A stretch of 33,360 nt of DNA, from IMG/VR virus record IMGVR_UViG_3300046804_001259, positions 1-33,360 of that record. One strand, 5' to 3'. Below, one piece after another: positions 12,788-18,716 of the stretch; within the stretch, counting starts at the first letter, position 1, and every line of letters starts with the position of its first letter. Under the pieces are notes generated by a model, which did no database searches, was not told the DNA's origin, and was given only the letters and a program-made list of their open reading frames with translations. A program made the position numbers and the translations under genes. This DNA comes from a virus.

Positions 12788-12826
12788 ATAGACTCCGTAG
12801 GTAGATAGAATCGATCAGGTGAGCGA

Positions 12827-12855
12827 ACTATAGGCATTTATTTCCTGTGATGCAA
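12827..12855 (-). promoter_or_regulatory. Leftward early promoter
   Basis: Leftward TTGCAT (12850-12855), 17-base spacer, TATAGT (12827-12832), with CC directly before the -10 as in the promoters at 6362, 9491 and 16111. It would drive the long small-gene operon starting at 12787. Confidence 0.7.
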
Positions 12856-12887
12856 TATTTTTTGAAAAATATTTTTAAATAAATAAT

Positions 12888-12917
12888 TTGACAGCTTTAA
12901 GAAAAGAGAGTAATACT
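12888..12917 (+). promoter_or_regulatory. Rightward early promoter
   Basis: Consensus TTGACA (12888-12893), 17 bases, then TAATAC, overlapping AATACT (12911-12917) as the -10. The upstream 40 bases are nearly pure A/T with AAAAATATTTTT, which could act as an UP-like element. It faces away from the leftward promoter 33 bases to its left and drives the operon starting at 12964. Confidence 0.7.
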
Positions 12918-12921
12918 CGCT

Positions 12922-12946
12922 GGCGACTGCATAAGCGGTTGTTTTT
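12922..12946 (+). terminator. Possible leader attenuator hairpin
   Basis: GCGACTGC-ATAA-GCGGTTGT can fold with several G-U pairs and is followed by a run of five T, directly before the Shine-Dalgarno of the first rightward gene. The stem is weak. Terminator or structured-leader function is uncertain. Confidence 0.3.
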
Positions 12947-12963
12947 ACCTACTGGAGATATCT

Positions 12964-13143
12964 ATGCATACCTATGCTTTGAGAGCCGATGCGATGCTTA
13001 AAATTAAGAGAATGCCTTTGACGGGAGACCGAGAGGCAATGGCTAAATTACGCCTAAAACGCTGGAAAGCCCGCGCTTGGATGCGGGAAAACAACATCAC
13101 CGATCTCGGTAAAACAGCTTATTTACCTCACAATATTTCGTGA
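12964..13143 (+). CDS. 59-residue basic protein, first gene of rightward operon
   Basis: A short ORF opening MHTYALRADAMLKIKRMPLT and then a basic helix, MAKLRLKRWKARAWMREN. TACCTACTGGAGATATCT is a strong, series-type leader before the ATG. The TGA overlaps the GTG of the next gene. The protein is Arg/Lys-rich with two Trp, a composition close to that of the 42-residue protein at 6930-7058. Possibly nucleic-acid binding. Unknown function. Confidence 0.7.
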   Translation: MHTYALRADAMLKIKRMPLTGDREAMAKLRLKRWKARAWMRENNITDLGKTAYLPHNIS

Positions 13144-13331
13144 AGACATCCGAACATATTCGTATGGAAGCCTTTTATGACGAACATTTCCCACAAGAAT
13201 TTGCCTTTGTGCTGAACTGGGATATGGACGAGGAAGGCCAGTATTTAATCGGGTTTGCCAGACTTGCGTGGGCAGCTTGGCAAACCGCTCAATTAAGAGA
13301 TTTTATTTATGATTATGACGAGACTATGTAA
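13140..13331 (+). CDS. Small uncharacterised protein
   Basis: 63 residues from a GTG start in a GTGA overlap with the preceding stop. An ATG at 13164 is the alternative. EHFPQEFAFVLNWDMDEEGQ and FARLAWAAWQTAQLRDFI suggest a small acidic protein whose C-terminal 'AW.AWQ.A' motif is often seen in short phage proteins. Function unknown. Confidence 0.65.
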   Translation: MKTSEHIRMEAFYDEHFPQEFAFVLNWDMDEEGQYLIGFARLAWAAWQTAQLRDFIYDYDETM

Positions 13332-13422
13332 GAACTGCTGGAAATATAAACAGATTCGTGGCGGAAAGACCTACCCTAAATTCGTTTGTTCGGACTGTAG
13401 AGCGAGACCAAAAGATGAGTGA
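13309..13422 (+). CDS. 37-residue zinc-ribbon protein
   Basis: Reading MIMTRLCKNCWKYKQIRGGK through FVCSDCRARPKDE, the product has CxxC at residues 7-10 and CxxC at 27-30, a complete four-cysteine zinc ribbon in a mini-protein. It overlaps the preceding gene's end and the start of the next gene (13415). The start may be 13309 or 13315. Such mini zinc ribbons in phages often bind nucleic acid or host RNA polymerase; that is inference. Confidence 0.55.
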   Translation: MIMTRLCKNCWKYKQIRGGKTYPKFVCSDCRARPKDE

Positions 13423-13648
13423 TGAAACCTTATATATGAAAGGCTTTGAACGCGCCCTATTGGGAATTGGAGTGCAGTTCAACAAAGAATTTGCAATTTA
13501 CGATTATTCCAAGTGTATTCAAGTACTTATGGAAGATGATGGGTTTACCGAGGAAGAGGCAGATGAATGGATGAGTTACAATGTGCTTGGCTCATATGTG
13601 GGGGAATACACTCCCGTCTTCTTAATGCCGAAAGAGTATAATTTATGA
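13415..13648 (+). CDS. Small acidic protein
   Basis: 77 residues from MSDETLYMKGFERALLGIGV. FTEEEADEWMSYNVLGSYVG is a motif I know from small phage proteins ('T.EEA.E.......GAY.GE.TP'). This start is preferred because the longer frame from 13358 would run through the zinc-ribbon gene. The stop forms an ATGA overlap with the next small membrane protein. Confidence 0.72.
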   Translation: MSDETLYMKGFERALLGIGVQFNKEFAIYDYSKCIQVLMEDDGFTEEEADEWMSYNVLGSYVGEYTPVFLMPKEYNL

Positions 13649-13794
13649 CCGCAGTAGGATTTTTTCTGTACATGATTGGTCGGGTGATTTGGGAATTCAC
13701 AGAAGATGACTCAAAAGCTTATCCATTCACAATTACTGGATTTTTCCTGCTTCTCTTTGGTATCACTCAATTTTTATGGGAAAAAGCGCCATGA
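13645..13794 (+). CDS. 49-residue membrane protein with two hydrophobic segments
   Basis: ATGA overlaps at both ends join it to its neighbours. The product has hydrophobic segments at residues ~2-16 (TAVGFFLYMIGRVIW) and ~28-45 (PFTITGFFLLLFGITQFLW) around an acidic loop (EFTEDDSK). It is likely a two-helix inner-membrane protein. Holin-like or superinfection functions are possible but not shown. Confidence 0.6.
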   Translation: MTAVGFFLYMIGRVIWEFTEDDSKAYPFTITGFFLLLFGITQFLWEKAP

Positions 13795-14057
13795 CCAAGA
13801 CAAAGAAAGAATACTCTGTGACTAAGAAAGCAAAGACAGTTAAAGAAGTTGAAGAGCCTGTTGTTGATAGCAAGCCACTTAATATTCATCTTTACACAAG
13901 CCTGTTGGCAGAGAATAAAACGCTTCGACTGCAGGTAGAGGAATTAAAAAGAAAGCTTGAAGATGAAAAGGCTGCTTTAAAGAGAATCAAATCAAGCAGG
14001 GCTGATGTGTTAGAAAAAGTTGGCCTTAAAGATCGTATTAAAAACTTATTTTTTTAG
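13791..14057 (+). CDS. Lys-rich coiled-coil protein
   Basis: 88 residues. A basic, Lys/Thr-rich N-terminus (MTKTKKEYSVTKKAKTVKEV) is followed by a Leu-heptad coiled coil (LLAENKTLRLQVEELKRKLE) and a short basic C-terminus ending LKDRIKNLFF. The start at 13791 overlaps the upstream stop and has GGGAAAA nearby. The frame from 13776 is less likely. It may be an oligomeric DNA-binding protein. Unassigned. Confidence 0.75.
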   Translation: MTKTKKEYSVTKKAKTVKEVEEPVVDSKPLNIHLYTSLLAENKTLRLQVEELKRKLEDEKAALKRIKSSRADVLEKVGLKDRIKNLFF

Positions 14058-14059
14058 TT

Positions 14060-14623
14060 ATGCAGATCCATAATACGGAAGATAGAGCTTGGTGGTACGA
14101 ATTTGGAATGGAAAAAGAAATCCAATTCGTATCACTATGCAAAAACAAATTAAACATAGATGCGAAGATAAATCCTGAAAAAGAGACTAACAAATACGCA
14201 CCAGATTTAATTGTAGATGGTGTTGTTTCTGACTTAAAAACACAAACAACGCCTTTTTTTTCTTCCGGCAAGTATGGAATAGACCCGCAATTTTCAGTGA
14301 CATTTAATCATAAGGATTATATTAGATATTCTGAAATGTATGAAAATATAAATATTTATTTTTGGTTAATGTTTAATAAAACAACAACTCAATGGGGAAG
14401 CGTTGAGTCTTTTTCTGGAATATTTATGCTTCCATTTTTAGAGATAGTAAAATTTGTTAATTCTGGAGCGCCAAGACATTTTTATCAAAAAAGGAAAGAT
14501 CCAAATGATAGAAATGCGAAATCTTCTTATATATTTGATATCTGCAAATTTAAACCTATTTTTTTAAAGACTGATGGTTTTTCCTGTTTATTTAAGTATC
14601 CAAGAAAAATTACTTCTGTTTAA
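14060..14623 (+). CDS. Putative PD-(D/E)XK-type nuclease, AT-rich island
   Basis: 187 residues. Glu20 (FGMEKEIQF), then KYAPDLIVDG (Asp49) and VVSDLKTQTTPFF (Asp58, Lys60) reproduce the E...PD...(D/E)xK active-site pattern of restriction-endonuclease-like nucleases. The remainder has ASN/TYR-rich strands and a Cys/Lys C-terminus. Codons are much more AT-rich than in the neighbours, and the gene looks inserted between coupled small genes, which suggests recent acquisition. The substrate is unknown. A homing or restriction-like role is one possibility. Confidence 0.6.
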   Translation: MQIHNTEDRAWWYEFGMEKEIQFVSLCKNKLNIDAKINPEKETNKYAPDLIVDGVVSDLKTQTTPFFSSGKYGIDPQFSVTFNHKDYIRYSEMYENINIYFWLMFNKTTTQWGSVESFSGIFMLPFLEIVKFVNSGAPRHFYQKRKDPNDRNAKSSYIFDICKFKPIFLKTDGFSCLFKYPRKITSV

Positions 14624-14639
14624 ATTTACTGAGGTCTTT

Positions 14640-14849
14640 ATGCCTAAGAAAGAACCTGTGCAACAGCTTTATGATAATGTCTGGTACAAGATAGATGATG
14701 AGTATACGCACGAATGCTGTGATTGCGGCCTAGTGCATAGTGTCAAATACAAGCTCGAAAAGGGCAATGTAATGATGCAATGGAATATCAACACCCGCGA
14801 GACTAAGAAGGCTCGCAAATTAAGAGATGAGACCAATGGGAAGCAATAA
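14640..14849 (+). CDS. Small Cys-rich protein with CCDC motif
   Basis: 69 residues from MPKKEPVQQLYDNVWYKIDD. YTHECCDCGLVHSVKYKLEK is a His/Cys cluster typical of a small metal-binding hairpin in phage proteins ('H-x-C-C-D-C-G-L-x-H'), followed by MMQWNINTRETKKARKLRDE. GAGG lies ~6 bases before the ATG at 14640, which is preferred over the frame opening at 14574. It overlaps the phosphoesterase start. Confidence 0.75.
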   Translation: MPKKEPVQQLYDNVWYKIDDEYTHECCDCGLVHSVKYKLEKGNVMMQWNINTRETKKARKLRDETNGKQ

Positions 14850-16050
14850 ATTACCTACCGATTTTGAATTACAACAATGTATAGATGCAGATGCAGTTTT
14901 TCAAAGCGCTCAAACTGCAGCAAAACATTTAGGAATAAATCCTTCAACCTATCGACATCGAGTTTATTTAGCTAAAAATAAAGGGCTAGTGTCAAAAAAA
15001 GCACCGCCAGTCATAGATAAATCAACCGAATTGCGTAGATTAGAAAACGAACTCAAGCAAGCGCAAAGGGAATCTGCAGATTCTAAGAAGATCAAAGAAA
15101 TCATTGGCGACATTGCCACCAAGACGGCAAATATGAAGCCGCCAAAGTGGATGGAAGCAAAGCCAGCAATTCCGCATTCGTCAGGCATTCCTACACTGTT
15201 TTTGAGTGACTTGCATTGGGGCGAGAATGTGCGGCCTTCACAAATCAATTACGTCAACCAGTACAACCTGCAGATCGCCCGTGAGCGCCTGAAAAACTGC
15301 GTAGACTCGGCAATCGACCTGCTCAAGATCATCAGCCCGAAAATGGAATATGAAGGGATTGTTGTGGCTTTGGGTGGCGACATGATCTCAGGCGACATTC
15401 ACGAAGAGCTTGCCGAGTCAAATGACCTTCCGACTATCCCTACGGTTCTGGATCTGTTGAACTCTCTGGCCTCAGCACTGGGACACTTAGCAGACATTTT
15501 TGGGAATGTTTTTGTCCCTTGCGTCACTGGGAATCACGGAAGGAACACCAAGAAAATACGGAGTAAAGACCGCCATCACACCAGCTTCGATTGGCTGCTA
15601 TTCCAGCTTCTGGCTCGGCATTTTGAGAATGACAAGCGTTTAACCTTCTTTATCCCTGATGGAAGCGATGCATCTTACCGAATCCACAGCACAAAATACG
15701 TTCTAACGCACGGAGATCAGTTTAGAGGCGGGGACGGCATGATAGGCGCTCTCGGCCCGATAATTCGTGGAGACCACCGTAAACGCTCTAGAAACGGTCA
15801 GATCGACCTTTCCTACGATGTGATGATTTGCGGACACTGGCATCAGTATATGCACCTTACGCGCCTGATCGTTAATGGGTCTCTGAAGGGCTATGACGAG
15901 TATGCCTACACCAATAACTTTGGGTTCGAGCAGCCGCAGCAGGCGCTCTGGCTCACGCATCCAAAGCACGGTATTACCTTCCGTATGCCTGTCTATGTGG
16001 ATCGAGACCGAGCTGCTCCGAAGACCGCTTGGGTGTCGATACCTAAATAA
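14827..16050 (+). CDS. Calcineurin-like metallophosphoesterase with N-terminal HTH-like segment
   Basis: About 407 residues. N-terminal ~1-55 looks like an HTH (SAQTAAKHLGINPSTYRHRV), followed by a charged linker. From residue 123 the phosphoesterase motifs appear in order: FLSDLHWGE (Asp128, His130), ALGGDMISG (Asp185), TGNHGRN (Asn236, His237), THGDQ (His295) and CGHWHQ (His337/His339). The set is complete, so activity on DNA or nucleotides is plausible, as in SbcD/Mre11-like phage enzymes. The first ~60 codons are AT-rich and the rest GC-richer. An alternative ATG is at 14836. Confidence 0.85.
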   Translation: MRPMGSNKLPTDFELQQCIDADAVFQSAQTAAKHLGINPSTYRHRVYLAKNKGLVSKKAPPVIDKSTELRRLENELKQAQRESADSKKIKEIIGDIATKTANMKPPKWMEAKPAIPHSSGIPTLFLSDLHWGENVRPSQINYVNQYNLQIARERLKNCVDSAIDLLKIISPKMEYEGIVVALGGDMISGDIHEELAESNDLPTIPTVLDLLNSLASALGHLADIFGNVFVPCVTGNHGRNTKKIRSKDRHHTSFDWLLFQLLARHFENDKRLTFFIPDGSDASYRIHSTKYVLTHGDQFRGGDGMIGALGPIIRGDHRKRSRNGQIDLSYDVMICGHWHQYMHLTRLIVNGSLKGYDEYAYTNNFGFEQPQQALWLTHPKHGITFRMPVYVDRDRAAPKTAWVSIPK

Positions 16051-16051
16051 A

Positions 16052-16069
16052 TCTTAACAAAACTTTACA
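16052..16069 (+). promoter_or_regulatory. Shared 18-bp upstream element, copy B
   Basis: TCTTAACAAAACTTTACA, identical to 6396-6413 on the other strand. It directly follows the phosphoesterase stop and lies 18 bases before the -35 of the promoter at 16088-16116. Its distance to the promoter differs between the two copies. Confidence 0.6.
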
Positions 16070-16087
16070 GATCTTTATAATTAGGTA

Positions 16088-16116
16088 TTGTATATGAGGA
16101 AGTAATTTCCTATAAT
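16088..16116 (+). promoter_or_regulatory. Rightward promoter before the 16153 gene
   Basis: TTGTAT (16088-16093), 17-base spacer, perfect TATAAT (16111-16116), with AATTTCC directly before the -10 as at 6368-6374. It would start a second transcript for the distal rightward genes (16153 to 18420). Confidence 0.72.
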
Positions 16117-16152
16117 ACATATCGTCAATTAGCTATTTTATTGGATACATAT

Positions 16153-16542
16153 ATGAACTTTATTTTTAATGATGGCGGAAGAGCTGCAGCAGGGTATAAG
16201 GGAGTCGCTGGCGACTGCGGTGCAAGAGCAATGGCTATTGCACTTGATCTAGATTACAAGGATGTTTACAAAGAATTGGCTCAAGCCAATAAAGATTTTG
16301 GACGAGCCAAGTCTGCTCGTAACGGTCTTAATAAAGAAGTCCTGTCGAATGTATTAAAGCGTTATGGCTGGGTCTGGCATAAAGCCCCAGTGTTCGTAGG
16401 ACGCAAGGCTCGTTGTTCAGATATGCGCGGAACTGTGATTGCCAAGCAGGCTCATCACTTTGTTGCAGTGATTGATGGAGTGCCAAGTGACATCTGGGAT
16501 TGCTCAGAGAAAATGGTCTATGGGTACTGGGCTAAAGTGTAA
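16153..16542 (+). CDS. Putative cysteine-peptidase-like protein
   Basis: 129 residues starting at ATG 16153; the TTG at 16141 is unlikely. GVAGDCGARAMAIAL (Cys22) followed by AKQAHHFVAVIDGVPSDIWD (His101/His102, Asp113/Asp116) has the Cys-His-Asp order of small papain-like or C39-like peptidases, and similar 'G-D-C...H-x-x-A-V-x-D-G' proteins are common in phages. No processing partner is visible. It could be an enzyme or an inactive relative. It is first behind the promoter at 16088-16116. Confidence 0.65.
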   Translation: MNFIFNDGGRAAAGYKGVAGDCGARAMAIALDLDYKDVYKELAQANKDFGRAKSARNGLNKEVLSNVLKRYGWVWHKAPVFVGRKARCSDMRGTVIAKQAHHFVAVIDGVPSDIWDCSEKMVYGYWAKV

Positions 16543-16566
16543 AATATATTATCTATTGGAGAATTT

Positions 16567-16875
16567 ATGTCAGCAGAACTATCAGAAGTTTGCCGCCTGT
16601 GCAAAATCATACTAGCCAAAGGCTATAGCATCACCGTAAATGACGGGGAGGAAGATGTCGTTATACGCTCGAAGAGCATGAGCGACATCCGCGCTGCCTT
16701 ATTTTCCACAGACGAAGATTACCTATACGTCTATGGTGACGACTCTAAGAACCAAGTCGGCTGCATTTACCTTGTCTATGGTAATGCGCCTGATGGCTCA
16801 GAAGTCGTATGTGATCACAGCACGACTCTAGCAATCACTGCGATTATGGAAATATTTGACGAACACCGAAAGTAA
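16567..16875 (+). CDS. Uncharacterised acidic protein
   Basis: 102 residues, mixed alpha/beta. VCRLCKIILAKGYSITVNDG and DYLYVYGDDSKNQVGCIYLV suggest a compact fold with a core beta-sheet, similar in style to small phage proteins containing 'I.V.DGEE.V..RS.D'. TATCTATTGGAGA precedes the start (the shared leader series). Function unknown. Confidence 0.8.
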   Translation: MSAELSEVCRLCKIILAKGYSITVNDGEEDVVIRSKSMSDIRAALFSTDEDYLYVYGDDSKNQVGCIYLVYGNAPDGSEVVCDHSTTLAITAIMEIFDEHRK

Positions 16876-16918
16876 CTATATATTCTGTTTTTCGATTCTA
16901 CCTACAGGAACTACCTAT

Positions 16919-17671
16919 ATGAGCAATTTTAAGAAATTTGGCATCGAGCATCTCTCTCCCTCCAGCTTGAATGAATGGGCATCCGCTCCAGCGATGTTCA
17001 TCCTTCGCCGTGTCGTCAAGGCAGAAATTGGCGCTGTAGGTGCTGCAGCACATCGCGGAACTGCAGTTGAGCAGGCAGTAGTCGCTGGCCTGCAAGATCC
17101 GTCAGCCAGCCTGACCGCATTACAAGATTTAGCATTAAAGAACTTCGATAATTTATGTATTGGCCTTTCAGGGGATAAGGTTGAAAAAGAACGTGCAGCC
17201 ATCGCTGGCTTCGTGGAGCAGGGTCTGAAGGCGCTCAAGCCTTATGGTATCCCTGTAAGCGTGCAGGGGCAGGTCTATTACGATGTGGAAGGTTTGGACA
17301 TACCTCTGATGGGGTACTACGACATTCTCTTCCCTAATGGCGTTTTGGTTGATCTGAAGACCACTCACTCAATCCCTTCCAGTATCACCAAGAGCCACGC
17401 CCGTCAGGTCGCGTTATACAGCGGCGTATTAGGCGATGACATCAAACCGCACCTCTGCTATGTCTCCAGCAAGAAGTCAGCTATGCTGGTCTTAGAGAAC
17501 GCCGCAGAGCATTTAAAATCACTGTCACGCATCGCTCTTGCGTGCCAAAAGTTTCTGTCCATTAGTGAAGACCCTATGGAACTGGCAAGTATGCTTGCCC
17601 CAGATCCAGATAGCTTCTACTATTCGGACGATCTCGCCCGTCAGGCAGCCTATAAGGTCTATGGCGTGTGA
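16919..17671 (+). CDS. PD-(D/E)XK nuclease, RecB/Cas4-like
   Basis: 250 residues from ATG 16919, chosen over the upstream frame because TACCTACAGGAA lies just before it. HLSPSSLNEW opens the RecB/Cas4 fold, AAHRGTAVEQ holds His45, YYDILFPN holds Asp135, VDLKTTH holds Asp145/Lys147, and ARQVALYSG is the Gln-x-x-x-Tyr motif. These are the full active-site motifs of phage RecB-like exonucleases. It sits directly before the SSB-like gene, as in phage recombination/replication modules. Likely acts on DNA ends. Confidence 0.85.
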   Translation: MSNFKKFGIEHLSPSSLNEWASAPAMFILRRVVKAEIGAVGAAAHRGTAVEQAVVAGLQDPSASLTALQDLALKNFDNLCIGLSGDKVEKERAAIAGFVEQGLKALKPYGIPVSVQGQVYYDVEGLDIPLMGYYDILFPNGVLVDLKTTHSIPSSITKSHARQVALYSGVLGDDIKPHLCYVSSKKSAMLVLENAAEHLKSLSRIALACQKFLSISEDPMELASMLAPDPDSFYYSDDLARQAAYKVYGV

Positions 17672-17678
17672 GAACTGG

Positions 17679-17701
17679 TTTATGCACATGTCGTGCATAA
17701 A
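17679..17701 (+). promoter_or_regulatory. Hairpin 1 in the SSB-gene leader
   Basis: TTTATGCAC and GTGCATAAA form a perfect 9-bp stem with a 5-base loop, just after the nuclease stop. The left arm also contains TTATGCACA, a single DnaA-box match (17680-17688), which may be chance. Part of the 89-base gap before 17761. Confidence 0.6.
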
Positions 17702-17705
17702 GGTC

Positions 17706-17726
17706 GGGAGGACTAACCATCCTCCC
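17706..17726 (+). promoter_or_regulatory. Hairpin 2 in the SSB-gene leader
   Basis: GGGAGGA and TCCTCCC form a 7-bp stem with a 7-base loop, four bases after hairpin 1. There is no T-tract, so it is not a classical terminator. A GGAG inside the stem could sequester ribosomes. It is followed by TTGGAGAAC before the SSB-like start. Confidence 0.6.
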
Positions 17727-17760
17727 AAAATCGTTAAACCTCTCAATTGGAGAACTCAAA

Positions 17761-18420
17761 ATGGCTCTTGGTTTTAATTTCAGCAGTGGTGGCTCAGGCG
17801 GCAGCAATTCAGAAATCATTCCGATTCTGAAATATGATGCTCGTGCAGGCCGTATGTATCGCCGTGACTACGAAGGTGGCGAGTATGTCAATTCTGACAT
17901 TTCACGCACGTTTAAGGCCGTGGCGGATTTAGAAAATATCGAAGTTGGTTGGATCAATTTCAATACTGGTTCTGCCCCTGATATGGTTATGGCTCGCCAC
18001 GGCGAAGCTCACCCATCTCAACCTTCTGCCGAACACAAACAAGGTGTTCGCCTGTTGGTGCGCTTGGGTAAGGAATGCGGTGGCGATCTGCGAGAGATTG
18101 CAGGTAACTCAAAGTCGATGTTGCGCGGAATCGATGATCTGCATAACGAATATCTGAAGGGCATAGTGGATAACCCTAATAAGTTGCCAGTAATTACCCT
18201 GAAGGACACCGTCCCTGTAACCACAGGCGAAGGTGCGAAGAAAAGCACGAATTATGTGCCAATCTTTGAAATCGTTAGCTGGGTAGCTCGCCCAGCGGAT
18301 CTGGTGTATGTACCTAAAGTGCGTTTTAATGCACCCGCCTCTGGCGGAGCGCCTCTTACAGGCTCTAGACAGGTAAATGCTCCTGCTCCAGCGGTATCGT
18401 CAGAAGACGATTTCGGCTAA
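17761..18420 (+). CDS. Single-stranded DNA-binding-like protein
   Basis: 219 residues. The opening FNFSSGGSGGSNSEIIPILK and YDARAGRMYRRDY, the HKQGVRLLVRLGKECGGDLR core and the Pro-rich tail ending in the acidic tip SSEDDFG match a group of phage proteins that act as SSB analogues. The acidic, aromatic C-terminal tip is typical of SSBs that recruit partners. Located after the RecB-like nuclease and closing the operon before a strong terminator, as expected for an abundant protein. It is not a canonical OB SSB by eye, so the name is moderately certain. Confidence 0.72.
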   Translation: MALGFNFSSGGSGGSNSEIIPILKYDARAGRMYRRDYEGGEYVNSDISRTFKAVADLENIEVGWINFNTGSAPDMVMARHGEAHPSQPSAEHKQGVRLLVRLGKECGGDLREIAGNSKSMLRGIDDLHNEYLKGIVDNPNKLPVITLKDTVPVTTGEGAKKSTNYVPIFEIVSWVARPADLVYVPKVRFNAPASGGAPLTGSRQVNAPAPAVSSEDDFG

Positions 18421-18426
18421 AGTGCG

Positions 18427-18458
18427 AAGGGCGGGTGGATTTTCTACCCGCCTTTTTT
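18427..18458 (+). terminator. Intrinsic terminator after the SSB-like gene
   Basis: GGCGGGT (18430-18436) pairs with ACCCGCC (18446-18452), extended by the flanking A/T bases, and is followed by TTTTTT. A strong rightward terminator. It is not a terminator on the other strand because no T-run follows there. Confidence 0.88.
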
Positions 18459-18473
18459 AAGGTAATAAACTAA

Positions 18474-18716
18474 ATGAGATTTCAATTCACGTTATGTATG
18501 GCATCCCGCGCTGGTTCACCAGTGCATCAGGTATTGGGTGAACACCCTGCCAAATCGCTTCAGGAGCTTTTAGACCTGATTTGCGATAATCCATTCATTA
18601 TGGTTGAGGAAATCTATAAAGACTCAGATGCAGGCCGAAATGGAAGCTTCTACGGCGTTGGCGAATTGTTAATTAACACCAACGTCATAGGCAAAGTCAA
18701 AGTTCACAGGGATTGA
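18474..18716 (+). CDS. Small uncharacterised protein at the end of the rightward operon
   Basis: 80 residues. RFQFTLCMASRAGSPVHQVL begins a small alpha/beta protein with conserved-looking SLQELLDLICDNPFIMVEEI and SFYGVGELLINTNVIGKVKV. AAGGTAA is well placed before the start. It lies behind the terminator and its 3' end overlaps the converging tail-fibre-assembly gene by about 13 bases. Function unknown. Confidence 0.75.
   Translation: MRFQFTLCMASRAGSPVHQVLGEHPAKSLQELLDLICDNPFIMVEEIYKDSDAGRNGSFYGVGELLINTNVIGKVKVHRD

Noticed and set aside
12917-12930. 14-bp match TCGCTGGCGACTGC with 16205-16218
   Set aside because: One copy is in a leader and the other encodes part of a conserved G-D-C motif, so the match is probably chance. 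No shared context was found.
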